46,763 bases of DNA from the NCBI GenBank assembly GCA_035695045.1, contig DASSEX010000007.1, positions 1-46,763 of the forward strand. The letters are read 5' to 3'. This document shows, one piece after another, positions 1-8,271 of the stretch. Below the pieces are notes generated by a model. That model saw nothing but the letters and a program-made list of their open reading frames with translations. It was not told the origin of the DNA and searched no databases. This DNA comes from DASSKP01 sp035695045 (lineage in GTDB: Bacteria; Actinomycetota; Actinomycetes; JAFAQI01). Each line of letters begins with the position of its first letter. Position 1 is the first letter of the stretch. A program made the translations under genes and the position numbers.

Positions 1-495
1 GGTCGGGCCCTCATAGCGCGAACGCGTCAGGCCGAGGCTCGTCGCGAGCTGCTCGTCGGACGCCGAGCCGTAGACCTCGATCGGTCGCGAGTGGGGCACG
101 TCGGCGAGAAGAGCGGCGAGACAGACCACCGAGTCGACGTCGAGCTCATGGGCGAAGTCGACGAGCTCGTCGCAGAACGCGCGCCAGCGCATGTTGGGCT
201 CAAGCCCGCGCAACAGCACGATCTCGCCGGCGGAGCCGGTGTCGGCGATCGACAACCGGGTCGTCGGCCATTCGATCCGGCGAGTGACCCCGTCGACGAG
301 CCGCACCGTCGGTCGGTTGACCTGGTAGTCGTAGTAGTCCTCGGGGTCGATCGCGGCGAACGGCTTCGCCTGCCACTCCCGCTCGAGGTGCTCGATGGCA
401 CCGGTGGACGCGTCGGCCGCGTCGTTCCAGCCCTCGAACGCGGCGAGCATCGCGCGCCCGCTGCCGCTCACCGCGCCGTCCTCTCCGTCGGTCAT
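1..495 (-). CDS. PAC2 family protein, 3' end cut by window edge
   Basis: Leftward reading from ATG at 495 gives an open frame to base 1 (165 codons), starting MTDGEDGAVSGSGRAMLAAF and continuing with FEGWNDAADAS, a typical opening of PAC2 (proteasome assembly chaperone-like) proteins. The middle has the family pattern of a Glu-rich region followed by YYDYQVNRP and RGLEPNMRWRAF. Its start overlaps the stop of the upstream hydrolase as ATGA (492-495), so the two are probably translationally coupled. From memory, a PAC2 gene (Rv2125) also sits beside metH in M. tuberculosis. The molecular role of bacterial PAC2 proteins is unsettled; the link to the proteasome is by homology and neighbourhood only. 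Confidence 0.85.
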   Translation of the reverse strand, partial: MTDGEDGAVSGSGRAMLAAFEGWNDAADASTGAIEHLEREWQAKPFAAIDPEDYYDYQVNRPTVRLVDGVTRRIEWPTTRLSIADTGSAGEIVLLRGLEPNMRWRAFCDELVDFAHELDVDSVVCLAALLADVPHSRPIEVYGSASDEQLATSLGLTRSRYEGPT

Positions 496-1382
496 GGCTG
501 CGCGGGACGTACGCCGTCCACCGCCGCGCGCACCAAGCCGGCGACGAGTGCCGGCCACTGCAAGGGTACGTCGTGAACGGCGCCGCCCCAGCGCAGCGCG
601 CGGACGTTCGGCAGCGCGCTGCTGAGCCGATCGAGCGCCTCGTGCTTTGCCCGCGACCACACCTCGGGCTCGCCGCCCGGCGGCTCGCAGGACACGAGCC
701 AGAGCGGGCAGCGGACCTGTTCCAGCGTCGCCGGGGCGTCGTACCGCAACATCCCGTCGACGATCTGCATGTGTGTGTCGAACGGCAGCCGAGCGCGCGC
801 GAGGCCGTCGTCGCCAACGGCGAAGATCGGCAGAACGGCAGCCGCGACCTCGGCCGACCATGCCGTCGGGGCGTGCTGCCGCAGCATGGCCTCGAGCTCT
901 TCGGGTGGCATCGCCAACCGCGGCGGCTCGAGCCGCTTACGGGCGATGTCGAGGTCAGCGTCCGGCGGTGGGCTGGTGAATCCGCCGTCGATGCACACCA
1001 CCGAGAGGACGCGTTCCGGGTGTGCAGCAGCGAACGACGCCGCGACCGCACCGCCCCAGGAATGTCCGACGACGACAGCTCTGGACCAGCCGATCGCGTC
1101 GAACGCCGCCGCCAGGTCGCCCGCGGCGTCGCCGACGTCGTACCCCTCCGCGGGCCGGTCCGAGCCGCCATGGCCGCGCTGGTCGAGGGCGAGGACCGGA
1201 AGACCGGCGAGCGACGGGACGACGAGGTTCCAGAACCGGCGCTGTGAGGAGAGGCCGTGCAGCAGCACGACCGGCGTACCCGAGCCCGGCCAGCGGGTGG
1301 CGGCGAGCCGCACGTCGTTGCCCGGTACGTCGAAGTCGATGCCACCTGCCGGTGGCGCCGCCTCCCCGAGGACTCTGGCCAT
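492..1382 (-). CDS. alpha/beta hydrolase
   Basis: A 296-residue alpha/beta-hydrolase-fold protein. Visible motifs are the oxyanion-hole HG (residues 42-43, LLHGLSS), a conserved DQRGHGGSD loop (67-75), the nucleophile elbow GHSWGG (106-111, Ser108) and a late His270 (AVHDVP), the probable catalytic base. The third triad member is not certain. There is no signal peptide, so it is likely cytosolic. Substrate unknown. It starts 31 nt after the universal stress protein gene and overlaps the PAC2 start, so the three probably form one leftward operon. A run of G bases just before the ATG serves as ribosome binding site. Confidence 0.88.
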   Translation of the reverse strand: MARVLGEAAPPAGGIDFDVPGNDVRLAATRWPGSGTPVVLLHGLSSQRRFWNLVVPSLAGLPVLALDQRGHGGSDRPAEGYDVGDAAGDLAAAFDAIGWSRAVVVGHSWGGAVAASFAAAHPERVLSVVCIDGGFTSPPPDADLDIARKRLEPPRLAMPPEELEAMLRQHAPTAWSAEVAAAVLPIFAVGDDGLARARLPFDTHMQIVDGMLRYDAPATLEQVRCPLWLVSCEPPGGEPEVWSRAKHEALDRLSSALPNVRALRWGGAVHDVPLQWPALVAGLVRAAVDGVRPAQP

Positions 1383-1413
1383 GCCGACCCCCCGGCTCAG
1401 CTCGTCGGGTGAA

Positions 1414-1878
1414 TCAGCGACCGCGTCCGGTGGTCGTGTGCACGATCAGCACGTCGCAGGCCGCGCGGTGGCTGATGTTGGCGGGCACGGAACCCAGGAG
1501 CCGCCCTGCGAGGCTGTTGAGCCCGCGGTTGCCGACGACGCACAGGTCGACCTTGTTCTCCTCGACCAGGCTGACGAGAACGTCGACGGGGTCGCCGGGC
1601 TTGCACGTCGTGTCGATCTTCTTGGCGCCGGCGTCCTTGGCGAGGTCGGAGGCCTCGCGCAGGATGTCCTCCGCCGGGTGCGAGCCCATGACCTTGTAGG
1701 AGTCTTCGCCGAGCTGGTCGGCCGCGCGGCGCTGGTCGCGCTCGTTCATCTGCGCGTACGCCGACGCGATCAGCAAGGTCGCCCCCGTGTCGGCGGCCAC
1801 CTTGGCGGCGCGCTCGACGGCGCGGAACGACGACTCGGATCCATCAGTACCGACCAGGATCGTGCCGTAGGTGGACAC
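1414..1878 (-). CDS. universal stress protein (UspA family)
   Basis: A single-domain Usp of 154 residues. It begins with the hydrophobic strand and acidic loop YGTILVGTDGSESS (4-17) and carries the ATP-binding signature G-2x-G-9x-G-S (GNRG at 116-119, GS at 129-130), so it belongs to the ATP-binding subclass. The frame stays open upstream to 2112, but that extension runs into metH and has no Usp sequence. The GTG at 1878, preceded by a GAAGGGG-type ribosome site, gives the normal family length. A TAGCGT -10 element lies at 1911-1916. Stress or dormancy roles are typical of the family; nothing here shows the trigger. Confidence 0.9.
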   Translation of the reverse strand: MSTYGTILVGTDGSESSFRAVERAAKVAADTGATLLIASAYAQMNERDQRRAADQLGEDSYKVMGSHPAEDILREASDLAKDAGAKKIDTTCKPGDPVDVLVSLVEENKVDLCVVGNRGLNSLAGRLLGSVPANISHRAACDVLIVHTTTGRGR

Positions 1879-1910
1879 CCTCGCCCCTTCGTCCAGATGC
1901 CGTTGGCCAG

Positions 1911-1916
1911 ACGCTA
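1911..1916 (-). promoter_or_regulatory. -10 element (TAGCGT) of the universal stress protein operon
   Basis: On the minus strand TAGCGT fits the actinobacterial TANNNT -10 pattern. It lies about 32 nt upstream of the GTG at 1878, leaving a short leader with a GAAGGGG ribosome site. No clear -35 hexamer is visible. It stands back to back with the metH -10 element at 1946-1951. Confidence 0.45.
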
Positions 1917-1945
1917 TCGGTTCGCCCGGTTTGCCGCGTCGCCGG

Positions 1946-1951
1946 TAGACT
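1946..1951 (+). promoter_or_regulatory. -10 element (TAGACT) of metH
   Basis: TAGACT fits TANNNT and ends 12 nt before the metH ATG, which predicts a transcript with a leader of only about five bases. The 85-nt gap to the divergent gene leaves no room for a cobalamin riboswitch. Confidence 0.45.
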
Positions 1952-1963
1952 TCGAACCAGATC

Positions 1964-4900
1964 ATGACCAGCTCCGCGCCTTCCGGCCCGACCCCCGACT
2001 CCCTGCTCGCGGCCCTGCGCGAGCGGGTCGTCGTCGCGGACGGCGCCATGGGCACGATGCTCCAGGCGCACGACCTGGATCTCGACGACTTCGAGGGCCA
2101 CGAAGGCTGCAACGAGATCCTCAGCGTGACCCGCCCCGACGTCGTCAGGAACGTTCACGACGCCTATCTCGCCGTCGGCTGCGACGCGGTCGAGACCAAC
2201 ACGTTCGGGGCCAACCTCGCCAACCTCGGTGAGTACGGCATCTCCGACCGCATCCACGAGCTGTCCCTCGCCGCCGCGCGGATCGCGCGGGAGGTGACCG
2301 ACGGCTGGTCGGCGCCCGACCGCCCGCGCTGGGTCATCGGCTCGGTCGGCCCGGGGACCAAGCTCCCCACCCTCGGCCACGTTCGCTACGCCGAGCTGCG
2401 CGATGCCTACGCCGCCGAGGTGACCGGCCTCGTCGAGGGGGGCGCGCACGCGATCCTCGTCGAGACCGCGCAGGACCTTCTCCAGGCGAAGGCCGCCGTC
2501 AACGGGGCCAGGCAGGCGTTCCGCGCGACCGGCATCAAGCTGCCGCTGTTCGCGCAGGTCACCGTCGAGACAACCGGCACGATGCTGCTCGGCACGGAGA
2601 TCGGTGCGGCGCTGACGGCGCTCGAGCCACTCGAGATCGACCTGATCGGTCTCAACTGCGCGACCGGGCCTGCGGAGATGAGCGAGCACCTGCGCTATCT
2701 CGCACGCAACGCCCGGATCGGCCTGTCCTGCATGCCCAACGCCGGCCTGCCGGAGCTGACGTCCGACGGCGCGCGCTATCCGCTCACCCCCGAGCAGCTG
2801 GCAGACGCGCACGACACCTTCACCCGCGACTTCGGCCTCGCGCTGGTCGGCGGATGTTGCGGCACCACTCCCGAGCACCTGCGCGCGGTGGTGGAGCGCG
2901 TTGGCGGTCGCCCGGTTACGCCGCGCGAGCCGCGACCGGAGCGCAGCGCAGCGAGCCTCTACCAACAGGTGCCGTTCCGGCAGGACACGACCTACCTGAC
3001 CATCGGCGAGCGCACCAACGCCAACGGCTCGAAGGCCTTCCGCGAGGCGATGCTCGCCGGCCGCTGGGACGACTGCGTCGAGATCGCTCGCGACCAGACT
3101 CGAGACGGCGCTCATCTCCTCGACGTCTGCGTCGACTACGTGGGACGCGACGGCGCAGCCGACATGCGAGAGGTCGCCACCCGCTTCGCGACCGCGTCGA
3201 CGCTTCCGCTCGTGCTCGACTCCACCGAACCACCGGTTGTCGAGGCCGGACTCGAATGTCTCGGCGGTCGCTGCGTCATCAACTCGGTCAACTACGAGGA
3301 CGGCGACGGGCCCGACTCGCGCATCGCGCGGATGATGCCGCTGGTCAAGGAGCACGGCGCGGCAGTCGTGGCTCTCACCATCGACGAGGAGGGCCAGGCC
3401 CGCACCGCCGAGTGGAAGGTGCGAGTGGCCAGCCGGCTCATCGACGACCTGACCGGCAACTGGGGGCTTGACGTCGGCGACATCCTGGTCGACTGCCTGA
3501 CCTTCCCGATCGCCACCGGACAGGAAGAGACCCGCCGCGACGGTCTCGAGACGATCGAGGCGATCCGTGAGGTGAAGCGCCGATACCCCGACGTCCAGAC
3601 GACGCTGGGCGTGTCCAACGTCTCGTTCGGTCTCAACCCGGCCGCACGCCAGGTCCTCAACTCGGTGTTCCTGCACGAGTGCGTGAAGGCCGGTCTCGAC
3701 TCCGCGATCGTGCACGCCAGCAAGATCCTGCCCTTCGCCCGCATCCCGGAGGAGCAGCGAGAGGTTGCCCTCGACCTGGTCTACGACCGTCGGCGTGACG
3801 GCTACGACCCGGTCACACGCTTCCTCGAGCTCTTCGAAGGCGTCGACGTCGCATCGGCGCGTCAGTCGCGTGCGGAGGAGCTCGCCGGCCTGCCACTGGG
3901 GGAGCGGCTGGCGCGGCGCATCATCGACGGCGAACGCAACGGGTTGGAGGGCGACCTCGACGAGGCGCTCGAGGCCGGCAAGTCACCTCTCGACGTCATC
4001 AACGACCACCTGCTCGAAGGCATGAAGGTCGTCGGCGAGCTGTTCGGCTCGGGGCAGATGCAGCTGCCGTTCGTCCTCCAGTCGGCCGAGGTGATGAAGG
4101 CCGCGGTCGGCTATCTCGAGCCGCACATGGAGAAGACCGACGACGCGGGCAAGGGCACGATCGTGCTCGCGACGGTCAAGGGTGACGTGCACGACATCGG
4201 CAAGAACCTCGTCGACATCATCCTTTCGAACAACGGCTACACGGTCGTCAACATCGGCATCAAGCAGTCGATCTCCGCGATCCTCGAGGCGGCGGAGACT
4301 CACAAGGCCGACGTCATCGGCATGAGCGGCCTGCTCGTCAAGAGCACCGTCGTCATGAAGGAGAACCTCGAGGAGATGAACTCCCGCGGCGTCGGGGACA
4401 AGTGGCCCGTGCTGCTCGGCGGCGCGGCTCTCACCCGGGCCTACGTCGAAGTCGATCTCGCCGATCTCTACGCCGGTGAGGTGCGCTACGCGAAGGACGC
4501 CTTCGAGGGACTTCGCCTGATGGACGCCGTCATGGCGGTGAAGCGCGGCGTTCCGGGCGCTGTCCTGCCGGAGCTGCGCGGCCGGCGCGTCGCCACGACC
4601 CGTTCACGTCCGGACGAGGTGCCGCTCGACCAGGTGCCGGCGCGGTCCGACGTCGCGGCGGACAACCCGATCCCGACGCCGCCGTTCTGGGGTGACCGGG
4701 TCGTCAAGGGCATTCCGCTCGCCGACTACGCCGCGATGCTCGACGAGCGGGCGACGTTCCTCGGGCAGTGGGGGCTGCGCCCCACCCGTGGCGACGGGCC
4801 GTCGTACGAGGATCTCGTCGAGACCGAGGGGCGCCCGCGTCTGCGGATGTGGCTCGACCGGCTGCACTCCGAGCGCATGCTCGAAGCCGCTGTCGCCTAC

Positions 4901-5464
4901 GGCTACTTCCCGTGCGTCAGCAAGGGCGACGACCTGATCGTGCTGCACGACGACGGCTCCGAGCGGATGCGCTTCACGTTCCCTCGGCAGAGACGAGGAC
5001 GGTTCCTCTGCCTCTCCGACTTCTTCCGGCCGGAGGAGAGCGGTGAGGTCGACGTCGTCGCCTTCCAGCTCGTCACGGTCGGCGCCCGCATCAGTGAGGT
5101 GACCGCGGAGCTGTTCGCCAACGACTCCTACCGCGACTACCTCGAGCTGCACGGACTCTCGGTGCAGCTGACGGAGGCGTTGGCAGAGATGTGGCACAAG
5201 CGGGTGCGCGAAGAGCTGGGCTTCGCCGGTGAGGACTCGCCGGAGCTCGCCGAGGTTCTCTCGCACCAGGCCTACCGTGGCAGCCGCTACTCCTTCGGTT
5301 ATCCGGCCTGTCCCGACCTCGAGGAGCGGGCCAAGGTGATCGAGCTGCTCAAGCCGGAGCGCATCGGCGTCACTCTCTCCGAGAGCTTCCAGCTCGTGCC
5401 GGAGCAGGCGACGGACGCGATCGTCGTGCACCATCCGGAAGCGAAGTACTTCAACGCGCGATGA
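1964..5464 (+). CDS. metH: methionine synthase, cobalamin-dependent
   Basis: A full-length four-module MetH of 1166 residues that transfers a methyl group from 5-methyltetrahydrofolate to homocysteine through B12. The homocysteine/zinc barrel (about 20-315) has the zinc cysteines in NCATGP (Cys232) and GGCCG (Cys298-299). The pterin-binding barrel (about 345-620) starts at IGERTNANGSK. The cobalamin module has a helical cap (about 640-730) and the cobalt-ligand motif DVHDIG (741-746, His743). The reactivation domain (about 890-1166) carries the AdoMet-contact motif RYSFGYPACPD (1108-1118). ATG at 1964 follows a near-leaderless promoter. Its stop overlaps the next start as ATGA. Confidence 0.98.
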   Translation: MTSSAPSGPTPDSLLAALRERVVVADGAMGTMLQAHDLDLDDFEGHEGCNEILSVTRPDVVRNVHDAYLAVGCDAVETNTFGANLANLGEYGISDRIHELSLAAARIAREVTDGWSAPDRPRWVIGSVGPGTKLPTLGHVRYAELRDAYAAEVTGLVEGGAHAILVETAQDLLQAKAAVNGARQAFRATGIKLPLFAQVTVETTGTMLLGTEIGAALTALEPLEIDLIGLNCATGPAEMSEHLRYLARNARIGLSCMPNAGLPELTSDGARYPLTPEQLADAHDTFTRDFGLALVGGCCGTTPEHLRAVVERVGGRPVTPREPRPERSAASLYQQVPFRQDTTYLTIGERTNANGSKAFREAMLAGRWDDCVEIARDQTRDGAHLLDVCVDYVGRDGAADMREVATRFATASTLPLVLDSTEPPVVEAGLECLGGRCVINSVNYEDGDGPDSRIARMMPLVKEHGAAVVALTIDEEGQARTAEWKVRVASRLIDDLTGNWGLDVGDILVDCLTFPIATGQEETRRDGLETIEAIREVKRRYPDVQTTLGVSNVSFGLNPAARQVLNSVFLHECVKAGLDSAIVHASKILPFARIPEEQREVALDLVYDRRRDGYDPVTRFLELFEGVDVASARQSRAEELAGLPLGERLARRIIDGERNGLEGDLDEALEAGKSPLDVINDHLLEGMKVVGELFGSGQMQLPFVLQSAEVMKAAVGYLEPHMEKTDDAGKGTIVLATVKGDVHDIGKNLVDIILSNNGYTVVNIGIKQSISAILEAAETHKADVIGMSGLLVKSTVVMKENLEEMNSRGVGDKWPVLLGGAALTRAYVEVDLADLYAGEVRYAKDAFEGLRLMDAVMAVKRGVPGAVLPELRGRRVATTRSRPDEVPLDQVPARSDVAADNPIPTPPFWGDRVVKGIPLADYAAMLDERATFLGQWGLRPTRGDGPSYEDLVETEGRPRLRMWLDRLHSERMLEAAVAYGYFPCVSKGDDLIVLHDDGSERMRFTFPRQRRGRFLCLSDFFRPEESGEVDVVAFQLVTVGARISEVTAELFANDSYRDYLELHGLSVQLTEALAEMWHKRVREELGFAGEDSPELAEVLSHQAYRGSRYSFGYPACPDLEERAKVIELLKPERIGVTLSESFQLVPEQATDAIVVHHPEAKYFNAR

Positions 5465-6117
5465 CAGCCGCCGCTGTCCTGTTCGACATGGACGGGCTGC
5501 TGGTCGACTCCGAACCGGTCTGGTACGCCGTCGAGGAGGCAGCGGTCCAACGGCTGGGTGGTGCATGGGCGCCGGCGCACCAGGCGGCCCTCGCCGGCGG
5601 CACCATCGACGCCAGCTGCCGTTACATGATCGAGCTGACCGGCGCCGACCTCACGGCTGAGGAGCTCGCAGCGGACCTGCTCGCCGAGATGGTGCTGCGG
5701 TTCCGTGCCGAGCTCCCCGTGCACGAGGGGGCTCTCGAGCTCGTCGACGCAGTGCGCTCGGCGGGCGTGGCCACCGGCCTGGTCTCCTCGTCGTACCGGG
5801 TCCTCGTCGACGCCGCACTCGACAGGCTGGGCCACGAGCGGTTCGACGTCACCGTCGCGGGCGACGAGATCACCCGAGGCAAGCCTCACCCCGAGCCGTT
5901 CGCGACGGCGTGTGAACGTCTCGGCGTCTCACCGTCGAGCGTCGTCGTCCTCGAGGACGCGCTCCACGGTGTGACATCCGCGGAGTCCGCGGGCTGCGTG
6001 GTCGTGGCCGTGCCCTCGGTCGCGCCCATCGAGCCCACGGCACGCCGCCCCGTCGTACGGCGTCTCACGGACATCGATCCCGGGTGGCTGCTGTCACTTC
6101 CGGGAGCGATGGCATGA
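5461..6117 (+). CDS. HAD-superfamily phosphatase (beta-phosphoglucomutase-like)
   Basis: A 218-residue HAD hydrolase of the cap-C1 type. Motif I is FDMDGLLVDSE (nucleophile Asp9 and acid Asp11), motif II is the Ser in LVSSSY (about 108), motif III is the Lys in RGKPHPEPF (about 139), and motif IV is VVLEDALHG with Glu-Asp as magnesium ligands (about 162). All four are intact. Substrate cannot be read from sequence; members act on sugar phosphates or other small phosphates. The start codon overlaps the metH stop (ATGA) and the stop overlaps the next gene the same way, so it is translated as part of the metH operon. Confidence 0.92.
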   Translation: MTAAAVLFDMDGLLVDSEPVWYAVEEAAVQRLGGAWAPAHQAALAGGTIDASCRYMIELTGADLTAEELAADLLAEMVLRFRAELPVHEGALELVDAVRSAGVATGLVSSSYRVLVDAALDRLGHERFDVTVAGDEITRGKPHPEPFATACERLGVSPSSVVVLEDALHGVTSAESAGCVVVAVPSVAPIEPTARRPVVRRLTDIDPGWLLSLPGAMA

Positions 6118-6578
6118 CAGCGGTTCCGGGGGAGCCGATCGTGCTGCATCAGTCCGTCGGCAACGCGCTCCAGCTGCCCATCCTCATCGGCGTTGTCACG
6201 CTTGCCGTCGCGGTGAGCGAGATCGCCCGAGGTCCCAGCGTGCTCGTGCTCGTCGTCTGTGCCGTCGCCGCGGTCCTGGACGGCGTGCTGGTCGGCTATC
6301 TGATGCGCAACTTCAGAGCGACCCTGACCGTCACCGGCGAGACGATCACGTTCACCCGACATCAGGCGCGGGGAACCGCACCGGAGCAGGTCATCCGGCG
6401 CGTAGCCGAGACCCGGTTGACCTTCCGGTCGGCTCGCAACGGGCCGCTCGGCAGCGAGTACACGGGCTACACGCTCAAGCTGCGCGACACGGCGACCGGC
6501 GAGGAAATCTTCGCCGGCGCCTTCGGCCGCCGGTGGGTGCAGCAGGCGTGCGCATCGCAGGGGTGGCCGTTCGGCTGA
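6114..6578 (+). CDS. small membrane protein with PH-like C-terminal region
   Basis: A 154-residue protein of unknown function. After a short polar start, two hydrophobic segments (about residues 18-37 and 40-63) form a hairpin in the membrane. The rest is a soluble beta-rich part (FRATLTVTGETITFTRHQ and following) that resembles bacterial PH-like domains, though I only recognise the pattern. A GTG 30 nt upstream is in frame, but ATG at 6114 overlaps the HAD stop as ATGA and is preferred. It is the last gene of the metH operon. Confidence 0.75.
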   Translation: MTAVPGEPIVLHQSVGNALQLPILIGVVTLAVAVSEIARGPSVLVLVVCAVAAVLDGVLVGYLMRNFRATLTVTGETITFTRHQARGTAPEQVIRRVAETRLTFRSARNGPLGSEYTGYTLKLRDTATGEEIFAGAFGRRWVQQACASQGWPFG

Positions 6579-6714
6579 CGGATTCGTCCGTCCTTGTCCC
6601 GGTAGAGCCCAATCAAATTAGCCCGAACGGGCCATCAAGATTTCTGAAACTGATCCCTTAAGCCCACGGCGGATAGTGCCGAAGGAACTCGCACGTCGGG
6701 GGCCGGAGGCAGTC

Positions 6715-8271
6715 ATGGGCATCCTGGGTGAGCAGTACACCCGGACGACGAGGGCCGCAGTAGCGCTGGTCGCGGCGCTGGCGGTGGCCGTACCAGCGGA
6801 GCGGGCGAGCGCCGCTATCCGGCAGACGGTCGTCGTCATGACGACGCCGTCCCACGGGGCTGCCGCGGAGAGATTCGTCCGCGACGCCGGTGGCCGGGTC
6901 ACGCATGAGCTGTCGGTGATCGACGGCTTCATCGCCACAGTGCCGCGCACCGTCGTCTCCGGACTGGCGGCCGTGCCGGGCGTGCGCAGCGTGACGCCGG
7001 ACCGGCCCGTCCATCTCGAGGCGCTGTACGGCCAGGACAGCGGGGCCGCCAGTGCGGTCTACAGCGACGTCGTACGAGCGACCAAGACCTGGGGGACCGG
7101 CGACACCGGGGCCGGGACGGCCGTCGCCGTGATCGACACGGGCATCAACACCACAGGTGATCTCGCCGGCCAGGTGGTGCGTGCCGTCGACTTCACCAGC
7201 GACGGGGACAACCTCGACCACTACGGCCACGGCACGTTTGTCGGAGGGCTCATCGCGGGGACCGGTGCACATTCGTCCGGTTCCATCATGGGCGTCGCGC
7301 CGGGGACCAGCCTCGTCTCGCTGAAGATCTCCGGAGCCGACGGCGCGACTGACGTCACGCTCGTGCTCGAGGCACTGGAGTGGGTCAAGGACTACGCGTC
7401 GACCTACAACATCCGGGTCGTCAACCTGTCACTCGGCTTCGCCTCACAGCAGTCCTACCTGGTCGATCCGCTCGACTACGCCGTGGAGAAGCTCTGGAAC
7501 TCCGGGGTCGTCGTCGTCACCGCCGCCGGCAACGGCGGCTCGACCGGGCCCATCCTTGCGCCGGGCAACGACCCCTTCGTGGTCACAGTCGGCGCAATCA
7601 ACGATCGCACCACCGTCACCAGCAGCGACGACTATCTGGCGTCGTTCTCCTCCGTTGGGCCCACCGCGGACGCGCTCGCGAAGCCTGACGTGCTGGCGCC
7701 CGGGCGGTCCGTCGTCTCGAGCCGGTCGCCCGGGTCGACGGTCGACCTCGCCAATCCGACGAGCGAGATCGGCGACGTCTACGCGCGCGCCTCCGGGACG
7801 TCGTTCTCCACAGCCATCGTCTCCGGTGTCGCGGCGCTGATCCTGAGCAGGTCGCCGTGGCTCACACCGAACCAGGTGAAGCTGCGGTTGATGTCGACCG
7901 CGCGGGCTCTCCCCGGCGGCAACACGCCGGGCACGGGAGCAGGCGTGGTCGACGCCTTCGGCGCGACGATGAGCACCTCGACGGCGAGCGCCAACGTGTC
8001 CGCTGTGCCCGCAGTGGGCGGCGGGTCGCTGCAGGCGACCCGCGGTCCCGCTTGTCTGCGCGACAGCACCGGGAACTGCATGACCGACGCGGACGCGAAT
8101 GCAGTGCTCGGTTACGACCCGAACGCCTATTGGGCCCCGCAGTGGTCGCAAAGCGAATGGGTGGGCAGCCAGTGGGTCGGTAGCCAATGGGTGGGCAGCC
8201 AGTGGGTCGGTAGCCAATGGGTGGGCAGCCAGTGGGTCGGCAGCCAGTGGGTCATGGCGGCGGCATCATGA
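6715..8271 (+). CDS. secreted subtilisin-like serine protease (S8) with tryptophan-repeat tail
   Basis: A 518-residue exported protease. Residues 1-34 look like a signal peptide (hydrophobic AAVALVAALAVAVPA, cleavage near ASA-A). An inhibitor_I9-like propeptide region follows (about 36-100, with VVVMTTPSHGAAAERFV). The catalytic domain has Asp141 (AVIDTGIN), His172 (GHGTFVGG), oxyanion Asn273 (AAGNGGS) and Ser363 (SGTSFSTA). The C-terminus (about 473-513) is unusual: after YWAPQWSQSEW come six tandem WVGSQ-type units. ATG at 6715 has a GGAGG site at 6705-6709; the frame is open further upstream but that part does not look like a signal peptide. Its stop overlaps the diguanylate cyclase start. 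Confidence 0.93.
   Translation: MGILGEQYTRTTRAAVALVAALAVAVPAERASAAIRQTVVVMTTPSHGAAAERFVRDAGGRVTHELSVIDGFIATVPRTVVSGLAAVPGVRSVTPDRPVHLEALYGQDSGAASAVYSDVVRATKTWGTGDTGAGTAVAVIDTGINTTGDLAGQVVRAVDFTSDGDNLDHYGHGTFVGGLIAGTGAHSSGSIMGVAPGTSLVSLKISGADGATDVTLVLEALEWVKDYASTYNIRVVNLSLGFASQQSYLVDPLDYAVEKLWNSGVVVVTAAGNGGSTGPILAPGNDPFVVTVGAINDRTTVTSSDDYLASFSSVGPTADALAKPDVLAPGRSVVSSRSPGSTVDLANPTSEIGDVYARASGTSFSTAIVSGVAALILSRSPWLTPNQVKLRLMSTARALPGGNTPGTGAGVVDAFGATMSTSTASANVSAVPAVGGGSLQATRGPACLRDSTGNCMTDADANAVLGYDPNAYWAPQWSQSEWVGSQWVGSQWVGSQWVGSQWVGSQWVGSQWVMAAAS
8161..8250 (+). repeat. 15/30-bp tandem repeat encoding the WVGSQ tail
   Basis: Six 15-bp units encode Val-Gly-Ser-Gln-Trp. They alternate between two synonymous versions, so the true period is 30 bp: the copies at 8161-8190 and 8191-8220 are identical, and 8221-8250 differs by two silent changes. 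A diverged unit precedes it (SQSEW, up to 8160). The synonymous alternation suggests expansion by 30-bp steps. Confidence 0.95.

Noticed and set aside
1879..1963. Cobalamin riboswitch upstream of metH
   Set aside because: Only 85 nt separate the divergent genes and both promoters use that space; no B12-box pattern is seen.
1844..3715. 623-codon leftward open frame opposite metH
   Set aside because: Antisense shadow of the metH barrels; no recognisable motifs.
6621..6632. Hairpin GCCCG-AA-CGGGC as terminator of the metH operon
   Set aside because: The stem is effectively four pairs with a tetraloop and no U-tract; too weak to call.
8217..8267. Longer start for the diguanylate cyclase inside the repeat
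   Set aside because: It would translate the repeat DNA in another frame; the ATG at 8268 overlaps the protease stop and begins at the expected place.
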